DNA of 64,000 nucleotides from Cytophagales bacterium (GTDB taxonomy: Bacteria; Bacteroidota; Bacteroidia; Cytophagales; Cyclobacteriaceae). Shown one piece after another: positions 32,665-41,934 of this stretch (the first letter of the stretch is position 1; each line of letters begins with the position of its first letter). Below the pieces are notes generated by a model. That model made no database searches. It was given only the letters and a program-made list of their open reading frames with translations, and was not told the DNA's origin. The stretch spans positions 975,501 to 1,039,500 of the forward strand of contig JAWPMT010000005.1 in NCBI GenBank assembly GCA_033344775.1, read 5' to 3'. The translations under genes and the position numbers were made by a program.

Positions 32665-33915
32665 TTATGGTTCTACTACTCGAATGTTGTCAATATGGAA
32701 TTCCACAGGATTGCCCGAATTCTCAGGAGAACCGATGAGCCACATGCTGATAGATCCCGCGGCAGATTCCACAAAATCCTGTCCTCCGGTGTAGGTAATA
32801 CCTGAGTCATCGCCATCAATGCGATAATGGAAATCTGAAAAAGGAATCACCACCGTGATCCACTCACCATCGGTACTGAATTCCGTATTTTCCTCAGACC
32901 ATGGTGCCCAAATCGCTCTTGCGTTGATGTCGTTGCTCCAGATCTCCTGGTTGCTATCGATGTGCTCTGGTGGAGCCAGGCAGATATTGAGATGTCCTCC
33001 AAACCACTGGTCTACTCGGGCTTCAAACTTGAGCACATGATCTCGGGAAGCACCAGCATAGTCCGGGTAGAAATTTCCTATTCTGGAAGCATCGCCTCCA
33101 CCCCAGTAGTGGAATAGCATCGAAGAAGTTGCCGGAGCACCGGGTCCTTCATCTCTGACATTGGCAGCAAGGTCTGAACGGAACACATTGTAGTTTCCAT
33201 CAATTTCACCCCCCGCTGCTTCTGGGGTTCCGATTCTCCAACCATTGGGATTGAGGTCATCAAAGTTCAGGATGACATTTCTGGAATCCCACAAGTGGAA
33301 ACCAGACTCAACTTCACCAAAATTGGTGGTTAAGGTAACCGGTCCTTCGGTCGCACCTTCGGGAACCGTGAACTCTATCCTTTGCTGGGAAATGGAGACT
33401 AATTCTCCCGTGACTCCACCAGAATAAGTGATGGTCGCAGGCTCAAAAAAGAAATTTCCTGTGATCACCAGGTTCTCTCCGGCCCGTGGCCATTCATTGA
33501 CTGCCGTTAAAATCTCTGGCGCACTGATCGAAACCTCAAACGGATGTGTAATGGTATCACTGTTGGCATCGACCAATGTAATGACATTGTTAACCGTATT
33601 TGGCGCGATGCTAGGCACCTGCACAAAGATCGATTGATTGGACACCCAGGTAGGATTCAAAACCGCCTGACGATCGTTGAACCATACTTCTCGGGTTGCA
33701 CCAAGGTTTTCACCAATCAGTACAATTTCACTTCCCAGGTCAGCCCTCACTAAAAGGGAATCTGATTGTTCAGGATTAGCCACCCTTACATACAAGACAG
33801 AGGGAGTACCATTGGGATCTTCGAGGCTAATGCCATCGGACTCTTCGCAGGCGATAAAAACCATCAGCGACAGCATCACCAGCAATAATGAACCTAAATA
33901 TTTCTTACTATTCAT
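32665..33915 (-). CDS. IPT/TIG surface glycan-binding lipoprotein (SGBP-B type)
   Basis: About 416 residues from the inner ATG at 33915; an ATG at 33921 overlaps the susD stop. Lipobox VFIAC is present. Two to three IPT/TIG domains (about 35-215) are followed by a C-terminal beta-sandwich glycan-binding domain (about 215-416), with aromatic motifs such as LFHYWGGGDAS, VDQWFGGHL and ARAIWAPWSE. Proteins of this layout follow SusD in many Bacteroidota loci and capture the polysaccharide at the surface. Co-transcription with susD is very likely given the overlap. Confidence 0.85.
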   Translation of the reverse strand: MNSKKYLGSLLLVMLSLMVFIACEESDGISLEDPNGTPSVLYVRVANPEQSDSLLVRADLGSEIVLIGENLGATREVWFNDRQAVLNPTWVSNQSIFVQVPSIAPNTVNNVITLVDANSDTITHPFEVSISAPEILTAVNEWPRAGENLVITGNFFFEPATITYSGGVTGELVSISQQRIEFTVPEGATEGPVTLTTNFGEVESGFHLWDSRNVILNFDDLNPNGWRIGTPEAAGGEIDGNYNVFRSDLAANVRDEGPGAPATSSMLFHYWGGGDASRIGNFYPDYAGASRDHVLKFEARVDQWFGGHLNICLAPPEHIDSNQEIWSNDINARAIWAPWSEENTEFSTDGEWITVVIPFSDFHYRIDGDDSGITYTGGQDFVESAAGSISMWLIGSPENSGNPVEFHIDNIRVVEP

Positions 33916-33920
33916 TTCCA

Positions 33921-35651
33921 TTAATTATTAAATACATAATCAACCGCTTCAGCCTCAGGTCGCAAGAGTGGATTGGTTACCTGCTCCGGACCTGGGATAG
34001 GAAGCCACATTTTATCCGCCGTAATCGTAATTTCCGGCTCGGTGTTAGTGACCAAAGGATTCATCACACCAAATCGGCCAGCTGCTATCAACTCATACCC
34101 GGCAGGGTTGTTTTCATTGGTATCATTAGGATCAATTCTGAAATATTGACTCGATCGACCTTGTGCATTAAGTAGGTCCAGAGTTCCCTGAGCATCCCGA
34201 TAGTATTGCCGTTTGATGTCCAACCAGGACTGTGCCTCCAGCCCTAATTCAATTCTACGCTCGTTAAAAAGATCTCGGAAACTCATTTCCCCATCGGTTG
34301 GAGCAGCCAGACCGGCACGGTTTCTAACCGCGAGGTAAGCATCATAACCCGGGCCTGAACTTAAAGAGGATGCTGATCCCATGAGTGCCTCTGCATAAAT
34401 CAAATACACATCGCCTAGTCTTAGCATGTACAGGTCCAGCGGTGAGTCCTGGTTGGATACCACAAATCCATGATCATCTACATTACCAACCACATGTTTT
34501 TTCAGGCTGGTCAAGGTAGGAGATTGAGATTCTGTTTGTACACCATCTGCATCCCTGTTTACTATGTTGTAGGTATAGCCACCTTCAGGCACGTTGAGGT
34601 AATCATAGAAGTCGCCACTTTGCATGTATATCGCTCTACGCCGTGCATCAACCGCACCTTCTGCGTTAGCCACCAACGTATTCATGAAATCTTCTGAGAT
34701 GGATTTAGCTGCACCCCAAGCCTGTGGATCACGTGTCACCAATGAATTCCTCGCAAATCGAGCTTGACGGCTGTTACCAAATCCCCAACCGGCGTTAATG
34801 AACTGGAGCGCGAATAGTACTTCCTCATTTTGCTCATTCTCTACCCGAAACATGTTTTCATAATTCGGATAAAGGCTGCGGCCACTGTTGTTGATCACAT
34901 CCGCAGCATAGTCAGCAGCAATAGTAAAATCCTCAGTAGAACCGATGCTACCACCACCTACGGATCGCTGCGCCATGGTCACGTGCAGCTTGGCTAGCAT
35001 GCCTTTGGCTGCCCATTCTGTGACCCGGCCTTCTGCATCCGAGCTCGGCAAGTTTTCCGCTGCATAGACGAAATCCCTACGGATGAATTCATACACGCTA
35101 GATATTGTGTTTTTCGGCAAAAAGAGGTCATTGCTGGCCACTTTGTCCGCTGGTCTTTCAATGATGGGCACATTGCCCCAGTACTCTACCAGGTAGTAGT
35201 AGGCAATTCCTCTGAAGAAGCGTGCTTCTCCCAAACCAGCATTGATGTCTTCCTCGCTTACACCATTACCACTGGCAATGACCGGCATGTCATCAATGAT
35301 CAGGTTCGCAAATGAAACCACATCATACAAACTCTGCCATCCGTTTTGGATATGGACATTGTTTTCATTGAATGAAGCATAGAAGAACTGACCTTCCTGA
35401 TCCCAGTTGTGGAACATGTCACCTGCCATCAGGTCACCCACACACCAACTCAACACATCATTGAATTGGAACCAGGGTCTCCCATAAAGGGCAGCTGTTC
35501 CTTGTCGTATTTCTGTTGCATTCCTGTACCAGCCATCTACAGTGGCCTGGTCTTGTGGAACGAACTCTAAAAAGTCTTCCTGACAGGCGGTGAATTGGAC
35601 ACTCAAAACAACCGCCAAAATGATTTTTATATATCGTCTCATTTTCTTCAC
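33921..35651 (-). CDS. susD: SusD/RagB-family nutrient-binding lipoprotein
   Basis: A 576-residue outer-membrane lipoprotein with lipobox FTAC (Cys23) followed by QEDFLEF. It has SusD-type TPR helices, the motif GEARFFRGIAYYYLVEYWGNVP (split near residues 146-167) and a C-terminal RagB region with NERRIELGLEAQSWLDIKR. It forms the lid of the SusC transporter and binds oligosaccharides. It sits 10 bases after susC in the same direction. Assignment to the family is secure; xylo-oligosaccharide as ligand is inferred from the locus. Confidence 0.95.
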   Translation of the reverse strand: MKKMRRYIKIILAVVLSVQFTACQEDFLEFVPQDQATVDGWYRNATEIRQGTAALYGRPWFQFNDVLSWCVGDLMAGDMFHNWDQEGQFFYASFNENNVHIQNGWQSLYDVVSFANLIIDDMPVIASGNGVSEEDINAGLGEARFFRGIAYYYLVEYWGNVPIIERPADKVASNDLFLPKNTISSVYEFIRRDFVYAAENLPSSDAEGRVTEWAAKGMLAKLHVTMAQRSVGGGSIGSTEDFTIAADYAADVINNSGRSLYPNYENMFRVENEQNEEVLFALQFINAGWGFGNSRQARFARNSLVTRDPQAWGAAKSISEDFMNTLVANAEGAVDARRRAIYMQSGDFYDYLNVPEGGYTYNIVNRDADGVQTESQSPTLTSLKKHVVGNVDDHGFVVSNQDSPLDLYMLRLGDVYLIYAEALMGSASSLSSGPGYDAYLAVRNRAGLAAPTDGEMSFRDLFNERRIELGLEAQSWLDIKRQYYRDAQGTLDLLNAQGRSSQYFRIDPNDTNENNPAGYELIAAGRFGVMNPLVTNTEPEITITADKMWLPIPGPEQVTNPLLRPEAEAVDYVFNN

Positions 35652-35661
35652 TGTCTATTCT

Positions 35662-38600
35662 TTAAAAATCAAGTTTCAAGCCCATCGTGAATACCCGAGG
35701 TGTTGGGAACCTGCCCAAATCGACATTTCTGATCCTGGGGTTTTGATTGAAGTTCCCGATCTGTGGATCCAAACCTGAGTAGTTGGTGAACGTGGCTGCG
35801 TTTTGAACATTAGCATATACCAACAGATTGGTCACATCGATTTGATCCAACCACTTGGTCTGGATGCGATAACTCAACTTGATGTTCTGGATACGCACGT
35901 ACGTTCCATCTTCAATCCATCTGGTGGACATGTGATGGTTGTTGTTCTCTCCACCATTATCGAAGCGAGGGATCGTGGCATTGACGTCTACTAATTCCAC
36001 ATCATTGATGTTATTGAAATCTGTACCGCCTTCGACTAGCCTGGTTCTTGCACGCCCAAGGACTGTCCTCGATTGGTTGTCAAACGCATTGAGCAGCTGC
36101 TCATTACGAACTCTTGAATAATTAAGGATATCACCCCCAACTACTCCGGTTAAAAAGACATCTAATGACAATCCTTTGTACTCGAAAGAGTTGTTAAATC
36201 CGAAAGTGAAATCTGGGTTAGGATCTCCGATGACCGTTTGATCATCATTGTTGATCACGCCATCACCATTCAGGTCTTTGAATTTCAAATCGCCTAACCA
36301 CAATCCGGTCGTACGATCAATCTTGTTAACCGAAGGGTCGGAATCGGACGGGATTTGAACGGCGTGATTGCTGATCTCTTCAGCAGAGGTGAATAAACCT
36401 TCTACAACAAATCCGAAGAATTGTCCGACTGGTAGTCCTTCTCTGGTGGTAGACGCGGACTGGAATCCTGAATACCAATAGATCGGATCATTGAATACCG
36501 TTTCTCTTAAATCCTTGACCTCATTTCTGTTGAGGGTCAAATTGGCGCTTGTCGACCACCTGAAAGGGCCTTGCACGAAATTCTCCGTTCTGACCGAAAA
36601 CTCCAGTCCCCGGTTTTCCATGCTTCCGACGTTAGCAATTGGTCCACCTACTTGTCCACCAAAAATATCAGGTAGATTGATGGCCAATAAAAGATCATTT
36701 GTTTGCTTGTTGTAGGCTTCCGCTTCGATCCCAACTCTACCAGAGAATAATTCGATATCTAAACCAAGATTGGTCGCGGTAGTAGATTCCCACTGTACAT
36801 CTCGATTGGAGTAACGTGTATTTCTTACCGCAGAACCGAAGAATGAATTCAGTGCAGTCAATGAGGAACCAAAGGCATAGTTGGCAATCTCCTGGTTTCC
36901 TACCTGTCCCCAACCAACTCTCAATTTCAGGTCACTTAAGATGCTGCTGGCAGGCATGAACGGCTCATCCATGATTCTCCAGGCGAATGAAGCAGATGGG
37001 AAGATACCCACACGTCTGTTCGGACCAAATCTAGAAGAACGATCCCGACGTAAAGTAGCGGTAAGCAGATAACGATCTGCGAAACTGTAATTCACACGAG
37101 TGAATTCAGAAGCAATTGAGCTCCATCCTTCAAATCCTGTATTAGGAATATTGGAGATATCTCCCTGATTGATGGTCTGAATGTCGTTAGGCAATCCCAC
37201 TTTATAAGCAGTTAAGCCTTCCCAGTTGCTTCTTTGTGCTTCCAAACCGGCCAATACTGTCAAGTCATGCTCCCCAAATGATTTGGTGTAGGTCGCATAG
37301 CTTTTCCATAGCCAGAAGAAGTTTTGATTGGCAACCTCCGCCAGTTGACTGGTGGTATTGACGATTTGCCCCCATTCATAAGTAGGCAAAAACGCTGTGC
37401 TATTGAAGTTCGAGTAGTTGGTGCCCAGTTCCGTTCGCAAAGTCAAGCCGTCAATGATCTTCGCTTCGGCATACATGTTATTAAAAAACCGGTTTTCCAG
37501 TGCTGTGTTGGTTCGGAGCAAAGCCAATCCAACAGGGTTTGCAGTCACCTGGGAAGACACGTTTTGCGTAGCAGGCCCGGCAAACGATCCATCGAATTCT
37601 CTAACGGGAACTGCCGGTGACATTTGCGCTGCCTGAGCAACCACGCCATCACCACCGTCCTGAAGCAGGATCTGCTCATCCTTTCTGGACAAAGACATGC
37701 TTGTTCCAACCTTCAGCCACTCGTTGACTTTGCTGTCAACATTGACGCGTAGGTTCAAACGATCAAATCCGGAATTGATGATGATCCCATCTTGCGAAAA
37801 ATATCCTCCTGACAAAACAAACTTTGCTGCATCCGTACCTCCTGAAAAGGTGATCGTGTGGCTCTGAATTGGAGCTACTTCAAAAATGGCTTCCTGCCAA
37901 TCTGTGCCTTGTCCCAGAATAGAAGGATCGGCAAATCTTGGATTGGGTTGTATCGTGGAGACTTCCTGAGTTACCTCGTTGTTGTACTCTGCGTATTCAC
38001 GTAAGTTCATCATGTCATATGTTCGGTACACTTCCTGAACAGAATAGTACCCATCGTAGCTGAACTTACCTTTCCCGTTCTTACCACGCTTGGTCGTAAT
38101 GATAATCACACCATTCGCCGCCCTGGATCCGTAGATCGCTGTAGCCGAGGCGTCTTTCAACACGTCGATGCTTTCAATGTCATTGGGATTCAAAAAGGAC
38201 AAAGGGTTGATGTTATTGGTTTGTCCTCCGGCTCCACCGGCCCACGAAAACCCAGCAGAACTGGACGCAGCTCCTGAGATTTGGACTCCATCCACCACAT
38301 ACAAAGGCTCACTGCTCTGGGTCAATGAAGTAGTCCCACGAATTCTAACGGAAGCCACGGCTCCAGGTCTTCCCGAGTTCTGGGCAATCTGAACACCTGC
38401 CAGTCTTCCTTGTAACGCCTGATCGACATTCGCAGTGATTGCCGTATTCAAGGCATCTCCTGAAATGGAAGAAACAGCACCTGTAAGGTCACCCTTTTTC
38501 TGTGTTCCATAACCGACCACAACCACCTCTTCAAGGGCTTGCACATCGATTTCCATGGAAATAGCAAAGGCTGTTCGATTGCCAATGGGGATAATTTGTG

Positions 38601-38916
38601 ACTTAAATCCCACAGAACTTATAGACAATGAACTGCCGGAAGGATCGGGTACCTCCAATCGAAAGTTGCCATCAATATCTGTGATCGTGCCATTGGTCGT
38701 GCCATCAACCACCACAGTGGCACCCACTAAGGGTTCTCCAGTATCCACATCCGAGACGGTACCGGATACAATCGTGCTCGTCTGTTGCCACACCACATCG
38801 AACCCGGAAGCGAGTGCGACCTGAAGCTGAAAACAACAGAGTCCAATCATCAGCACTGCCTGAGTAAGGTAGTACCTTGATTTCCTCAATTTTGGTAATA
38901 GTTTAATCATAATCAA
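35662..38916 (-). CDS. susC: SusC/RagA-family TonB-linked outer-membrane transporter
   Basis: A 1084-residue TonB-dependent transporter that pairs with SusD to import oligosaccharides. It has a signal peptide, a carboxypeptidase-regulatory-like domain (about 48-130, VSGTVSDVDTGEPLVGATV), then the plug (about 140-270, with VVVGYGTQKKGDLTGAV and SIDVLKDASATAIYGSRAANGV) and a long beta-barrel ending in an aromatic residue (LKLDF). It lies 47 bases after the GH3 gene and 10 bases before susD, so all are probably one transcript. Confidence 0.96.
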   Translation of the reverse strand: MIMIKLLPKLRKSRYYLTQAVLMIGLCCFQLQVALASGFDVVWQQTSTIVSGTVSDVDTGEPLVGATVVVDGTTNGTITDIDGNFRLEVPDPSGSSLSISSVGFKSQIIPIGNRTAFAISMEIDVQALEEVVVVGYGTQKKGDLTGAVSSISGDALNTAITANVDQALQGRLAGVQIAQNSGRPGAVASVRIRGTTSLTQSSEPLYVVDGVQISGAASSSAGFSWAGGAGGQTNNINPLSFLNPNDIESIDVLKDASATAIYGSRAANGVIIITTKRGKNGKGKFSYDGYYSVQEVYRTYDMMNLREYAEYNNEVTQEVSTIQPNPRFADPSILGQGTDWQEAIFEVAPIQSHTITFSGGTDAAKFVLSGGYFSQDGIIINSGFDRLNLRVNVDSKVNEWLKVGTSMSLSRKDEQILLQDGGDGVVAQAAQMSPAVPVREFDGSFAGPATQNVSSQVTANPVGLALLRTNTALENRFFNNMYAEAKIIDGLTLRTELGTNYSNFNSTAFLPTYEWGQIVNTTSQLAEVANQNFFWLWKSYATYTKSFGEHDLTVLAGLEAQRSNWEGLTAYKVGLPNDIQTINQGDISNIPNTGFEGWSSIASEFTRVNYSFADRYLLTATLRRDRSSRFGPNRRVGIFPSASFAWRIMDEPFMPASSILSDLKLRVGWGQVGNQEIANYAFGSSLTALNSFFGSAVRNTRYSNRDVQWESTTATNLGLDIELFSGRVGIEAEAYNKQTNDLLLAINLPDIFGGQVGGPIANVGSMENRGLEFSVRTENFVQGPFRWSTSANLTLNRNEVKDLRETVFNDPIYWYSGFQSASTTREGLPVGQFFGFVVEGLFTSAEEISNHAVQIPSDSDPSVNKIDRTTGLWLGDLKFKDLNGDGVINNDDQTVIGDPNPDFTFGFNNSFEYKGLSLDVFLTGVVGGDILNYSRVRNEQLLNAFDNQSRTVLGRARTRLVEGGTDFNNINDVELVDVNATIPRFDNGGENNNHHMSTRWIEDGTYVRIQNIKLSYRIQTKWLDQIDVTNLLVYANVQNAATFTNYSGLDPQIGNFNQNPRIRNVDLGRFPTPRVFTMGLKLDF

Positions 38917-38963
38917 TAGGTTTTAGATAGTTTTCGGAGCAGCCAGATCTTGCTGGCCTTTGC

Positions 38964-41597
38964 TCATTTCATCATGATCTGTTGGGTTAGGGTTTTGGTA
39001 TTTGGTGAATCAGCGACGCCAGAAAATCCGGGTTGTTTTCCTCCAACAGTGAGGAACACCTTTCCTTCCGGGTCTATTTTTTGTCCATCGGCAGCTACGA
39101 CTTTTAAGCTTTCAGATGGGAGATTGATCTTCAGTATTCGGGTCTCGCCCGCATCAAAAAATTCCTTTTGAAAAGCGATCAATGCGCGCTGTGGCGTATT
39201 GGCCATATCTGGTGTTGACAGATAGACCTGAATGGTTTCGAGTCCGGCTCTTGTACTCGTATTTTCAATGGTCACCTCGATATGATGATCGCTGAATTTT
39301 AAGTCTGTGTATTCAAAATTGGAATAGCTCAATCCATGACCGAATGGAAACAAAGGCTCCTCTTCAAAGTACTTGTAAGTGCGACCTGTCATGTCGTAGG
39401 ACTTGAAATCAGGAAGTTCTTCGACGGATTTATAAAAAGTGACTGGCAGTTTTCCAGATGGGTTGACATCTCCGAACAAGATCTCTGCAAGTGCCAGACC
39501 TCCAAACTCACCAGGGTACCAGGCTTCCACGATTGCGGGTACATTTTCAGCCGCGTAATTGATCGCCAAAGCACTGCCATTGAGTAACACCAACACCACT
39601 GGTTTGCCAGTAGCCATGACGGCCTTCAACAATTCTTGCTGAGAAGAAGGCAGGACAATGTCTGATCGATCTCCCTTGTCAAACCCTTCCATCACCACAG
39701 GCATCTCCTCTCCTTCTATGTCCGGACTCAGTCCCAGACACAACACGGTCACATCAGATTGACGAACTAAATCAAGTGCTGGAGTCAATAGGTCTTGCTC
39801 AAGGAGTGACCATAAGAGATGGACCTGAGGATCTGCATGAAAATTGTAATAGTCGATTTGAACCGCTATGGTCTCACCAGCCTTTAGCTCAATGTCGTGA
39901 TAATCCATTCGTGGCTGATGGTCATCAGAGAAACTGATCACCTGTTCTCCGTTGAGGAATAGTTTCCCGGAATTACATGCCCTAAGACCAATCCTGTATT
40001 TGCCGCTCGTTTCAGGAACGATTTCTCCGGCCCACCTAACGGTGAAGGTATCTATCTCCATTTCGAAGGGTCGGTCTACCCAAATGAAATCAATTTGTTC
40101 ATCGGCTTTTTCCAGAACAGGTTGGCCCTCCCATTTCGCGTTGGAGAAGTAGGTTCCTTTCAATCCGGTCGTATTTCCGGATTTCAGATTTTTCGCAGGA
40201 ATGGGTGTCAGCAAAGGCCACTCTTTGGTGATGTTGCTGCCTTTTGCATATTTCACATCGGCATGGGGCAATCGCTCACGAATGGCTTTGAATGGCGTGT
40301 TATGAGCGACTGAAGTACCGTGATAGTTGCCAAGCAGTGGCTGAATGGAATTGGCATTGGGTCCAATTATCGCAACTGATCGCAGGTCTGTACTGAGTGG
40401 CAATACGTCACTTTCATTTTTGAGTAGTACGATGGACTCCCTGGCGACTTGTTTAGCTAACTCCTGATGGTCTTCATTTCGAACCACCTCATATGGAATC
40501 CTGGACCAGGGTACCAGATTGGGATCATCAAACATCCCTAGTTTGAATCGAGCCGACATCAGCCGCGTCAAGGCCTTATCTACTTCCGACTCATCAATCA
40601 ATTGTGAGAGGACTGCTTTGCTGAGATTGGGATCGAATGTATTGCCACAGTTGAGGTCCGTACCAGACTTTACTGCCAGGGCAGATGCTTCTGCTCCTGA
40701 ACCGCTGACTTCATGTCTGTTGGGCAGATAAAAATCATTGATGGCCCAGCAATCGGAAACTATGTAGCCGTCAAATCCCCAATCCTGGCGTAGGATTGAA
40801 TCGAGCAATACATTACTGCCACAACAGGCCAGATCATTGGTCCGATTGTACGCACACATGACTGAATGGACCTGCGCTTCTTTTACCGCTTTTTCAAAAG
40901 CAGGCAAATAGGTTTCATTCAGATCTCTTGGTGTAGAGATATAGTTATCGACATGTCGGGATTTTTCGGGTCCGCTGTGAACTGCGAAGTGTTTGGCGGT
41001 CGCTACCAACTTGAGGTATCGATCGTCATCACCCTGCAAACCATTGATATAGGCTACTCCAAGGTCTCCGGTAAGCAATGGATCCTCACCGTAAGTTTCT
41101 TGTCCTCGTCCCCACCTTGGATCACGGAATATATTGATGTTAGGTGTCCAAAAGGTCAGGCCCTGATAAATGCCTCGTTTCCCTTCTTTTACAAATCGAT
41201 GGTGTTTGGCACGGGCTTCATCCGAAACGGCCACTCCCATGCGATGGATGAGGTCTGTATTCCAGGTGGCCCCCATTCCTATGGCTTGTGGAAAAACGGT
41301 TGCTTCACCGGCTCTTCCTACGCCGTGTAAGCATTCATTCCACCAGTTGTATTGTGGGATATTAAGACGTGGAATTGCTGGTGCGTCGTAACGCATTTGA
41401 GATACTTTTTCCTGAAGCGTCATTTGCGCTACCAGGTCCGCAGCTCGAGCTTCCGGGGCAAGTGTCCAATCTCGGAAGGCGAAATAGGTTTCTCGATTGG
41501 CACATCCTCCCAACACTGCTAAGAGTGAAAAAAAGACCAGTGTTTTGATCAGCAACTGGTTTCGAAAAAATGAAGCAGCGTGTTTATTTTCATTCAT
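38964..41597 (-). CDS. GH3 beta-xylosidase/glucosidase-like lipoprotein with PA14 domain
   Basis: An 877-residue glycoside hydrolase with lipobox LGGC (Cys32). The GH3 N-terminal barrel (about 50-340) includes KHFAVHSGPE (202-211) and the nucleophile D282 in YIVSDCWAI. A GH3 C-terminal domain is interrupted by a PA14-type insert (about 465-600), followed by a fibronectin-III-like end. The pattern with W-W-N-E-C-L-H-G-V near residue 85 is typical of bacterial beta-xylosidases. It probably trims xylo-oligosaccharides released by the GH10 enzyme. First large gene of the operon below the hybrid sensor. Confidence 0.92.
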   Translation of the reverse strand: MNENKHAASFFRNQLLIKTLVFFSLLAVLGGCANRETYFAFRDWTLAPEARAADLVAQMTLQEKVSQMRYDAPAIPRLNIPQYNWWNECLHGVGRAGEATVFPQAIGMGATWNTDLIHRMGVAVSDEARAKHHRFVKEGKRGIYQGLTFWTPNINIFRDPRWGRGQETYGEDPLLTGDLGVAYINGLQGDDDRYLKLVATAKHFAVHSGPEKSRHVDNYISTPRDLNETYLPAFEKAVKEAQVHSVMCAYNRTNDLACCGSNVLLDSILRQDWGFDGYIVSDCWAINDFYLPNRHEVSGSGAEASALAVKSGTDLNCGNTFDPNLSKAVLSQLIDESEVDKALTRLMSARFKLGMFDDPNLVPWSRIPYEVVRNEDHQELAKQVARESIVLLKNESDVLPLSTDLRSVAIIGPNANSIQPLLGNYHGTSVAHNTPFKAIRERLPHADVKYAKGSNITKEWPLLTPIPAKNLKSGNTTGLKGTYFSNAKWEGQPVLEKADEQIDFIWVDRPFEMEIDTFTVRWAGEIVPETSGKYRIGLRACNSGKLFLNGEQVISFSDDHQPRMDYHDIELKAGETIAVQIDYYNFHADPQVHLLWSLLEQDLLTPALDLVRQSDVTVLCLGLSPDIEGEEMPVVMEGFDKGDRSDIVLPSSQQELLKAVMATGKPVVLVLLNGSALAINYAAENVPAIVEAWYPGEFGGLALAEILFGDVNPSGKLPVTFYKSVEELPDFKSYDMTGRTYKYFEEEPLFPFGHGLSYSNFEYTDLKFSDHHIEVTIENTSTRAGLETIQVYLSTPDMANTPQRALIAFQKEFFDAGETRILKINLPSESLKVVAADGQKIDPEGKVFLTVGGKQPGFSGVADSPNTKTLTQQIMMK

Positions 41598-41728
41598 TAA
41601 TTAAGGCTCTTTAGTATCAAGATCAATAGCGCCGCCAAGGCAATCACCACAGCCAGTTCGGCCTGGGTTATGTTCTTCAATCGATTGCGTCTTTTGGCTT
41701 TCAATGGGCTAGAATTTCTATTTCGCAA
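41597..41728 (-). CDS. Possible 43-residue single-helix membrane peptide
   Basis: A short frame with a TTG start at 41728 and TAA at 41599-41597, which overlaps the GH3 ATG (TAATG). It has a basic N-terminal half (KAKRRNRLKN) and one hydrophobic helix (ELAVVIALAALLILIL). The overlap and the clear helix favour a real coupled peptide, but there is no ATG and no visible ribosome-binding site. The rest of the 41598-41934 gap holds a regulatory repeat. Confidence 0.25.
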   Translation of the reverse strand: MRNRNSSPLKAKRRNRLKNITQAELAVVIALAALLILILKSLN

Positions 41729-41784
41729 GAAAGGAGGCCCTGAATTGAAGAAATAGAAATATTGAGGCCTTATGCATCAAGTTT

Positions 41785-41830
41785 GTTGCATGGTTTGTAT
41801 TCATGCAACGAATGTGCTAGTGGGTGCAAC
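41785..41830 (-). promoter_or_regulatory. Candidate binding site of the hybrid two-component regulator
   Basis: GTTGCATG (41785-41792) and CATGCAAC (41802-41809) form a perfect 8-bp inverted repeat. A further half-site TGCAAC lies at 41825-41830, 21 bases away (about two helix turns). The site lies between the regulator gene and the first gene of the operon it probably controls. The role is inferred from position. Confidence 0.4.
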
Positions 41831-41934
41831 GGTTGTTTTATTGGGCTCCTTCGACATTAGAGTCATTCGTAGGAGACTCTGAGTATTTTGGGATATGACT
41901 CTGATAGGTTAGAGAAGGAATTTGGACTGATCCG

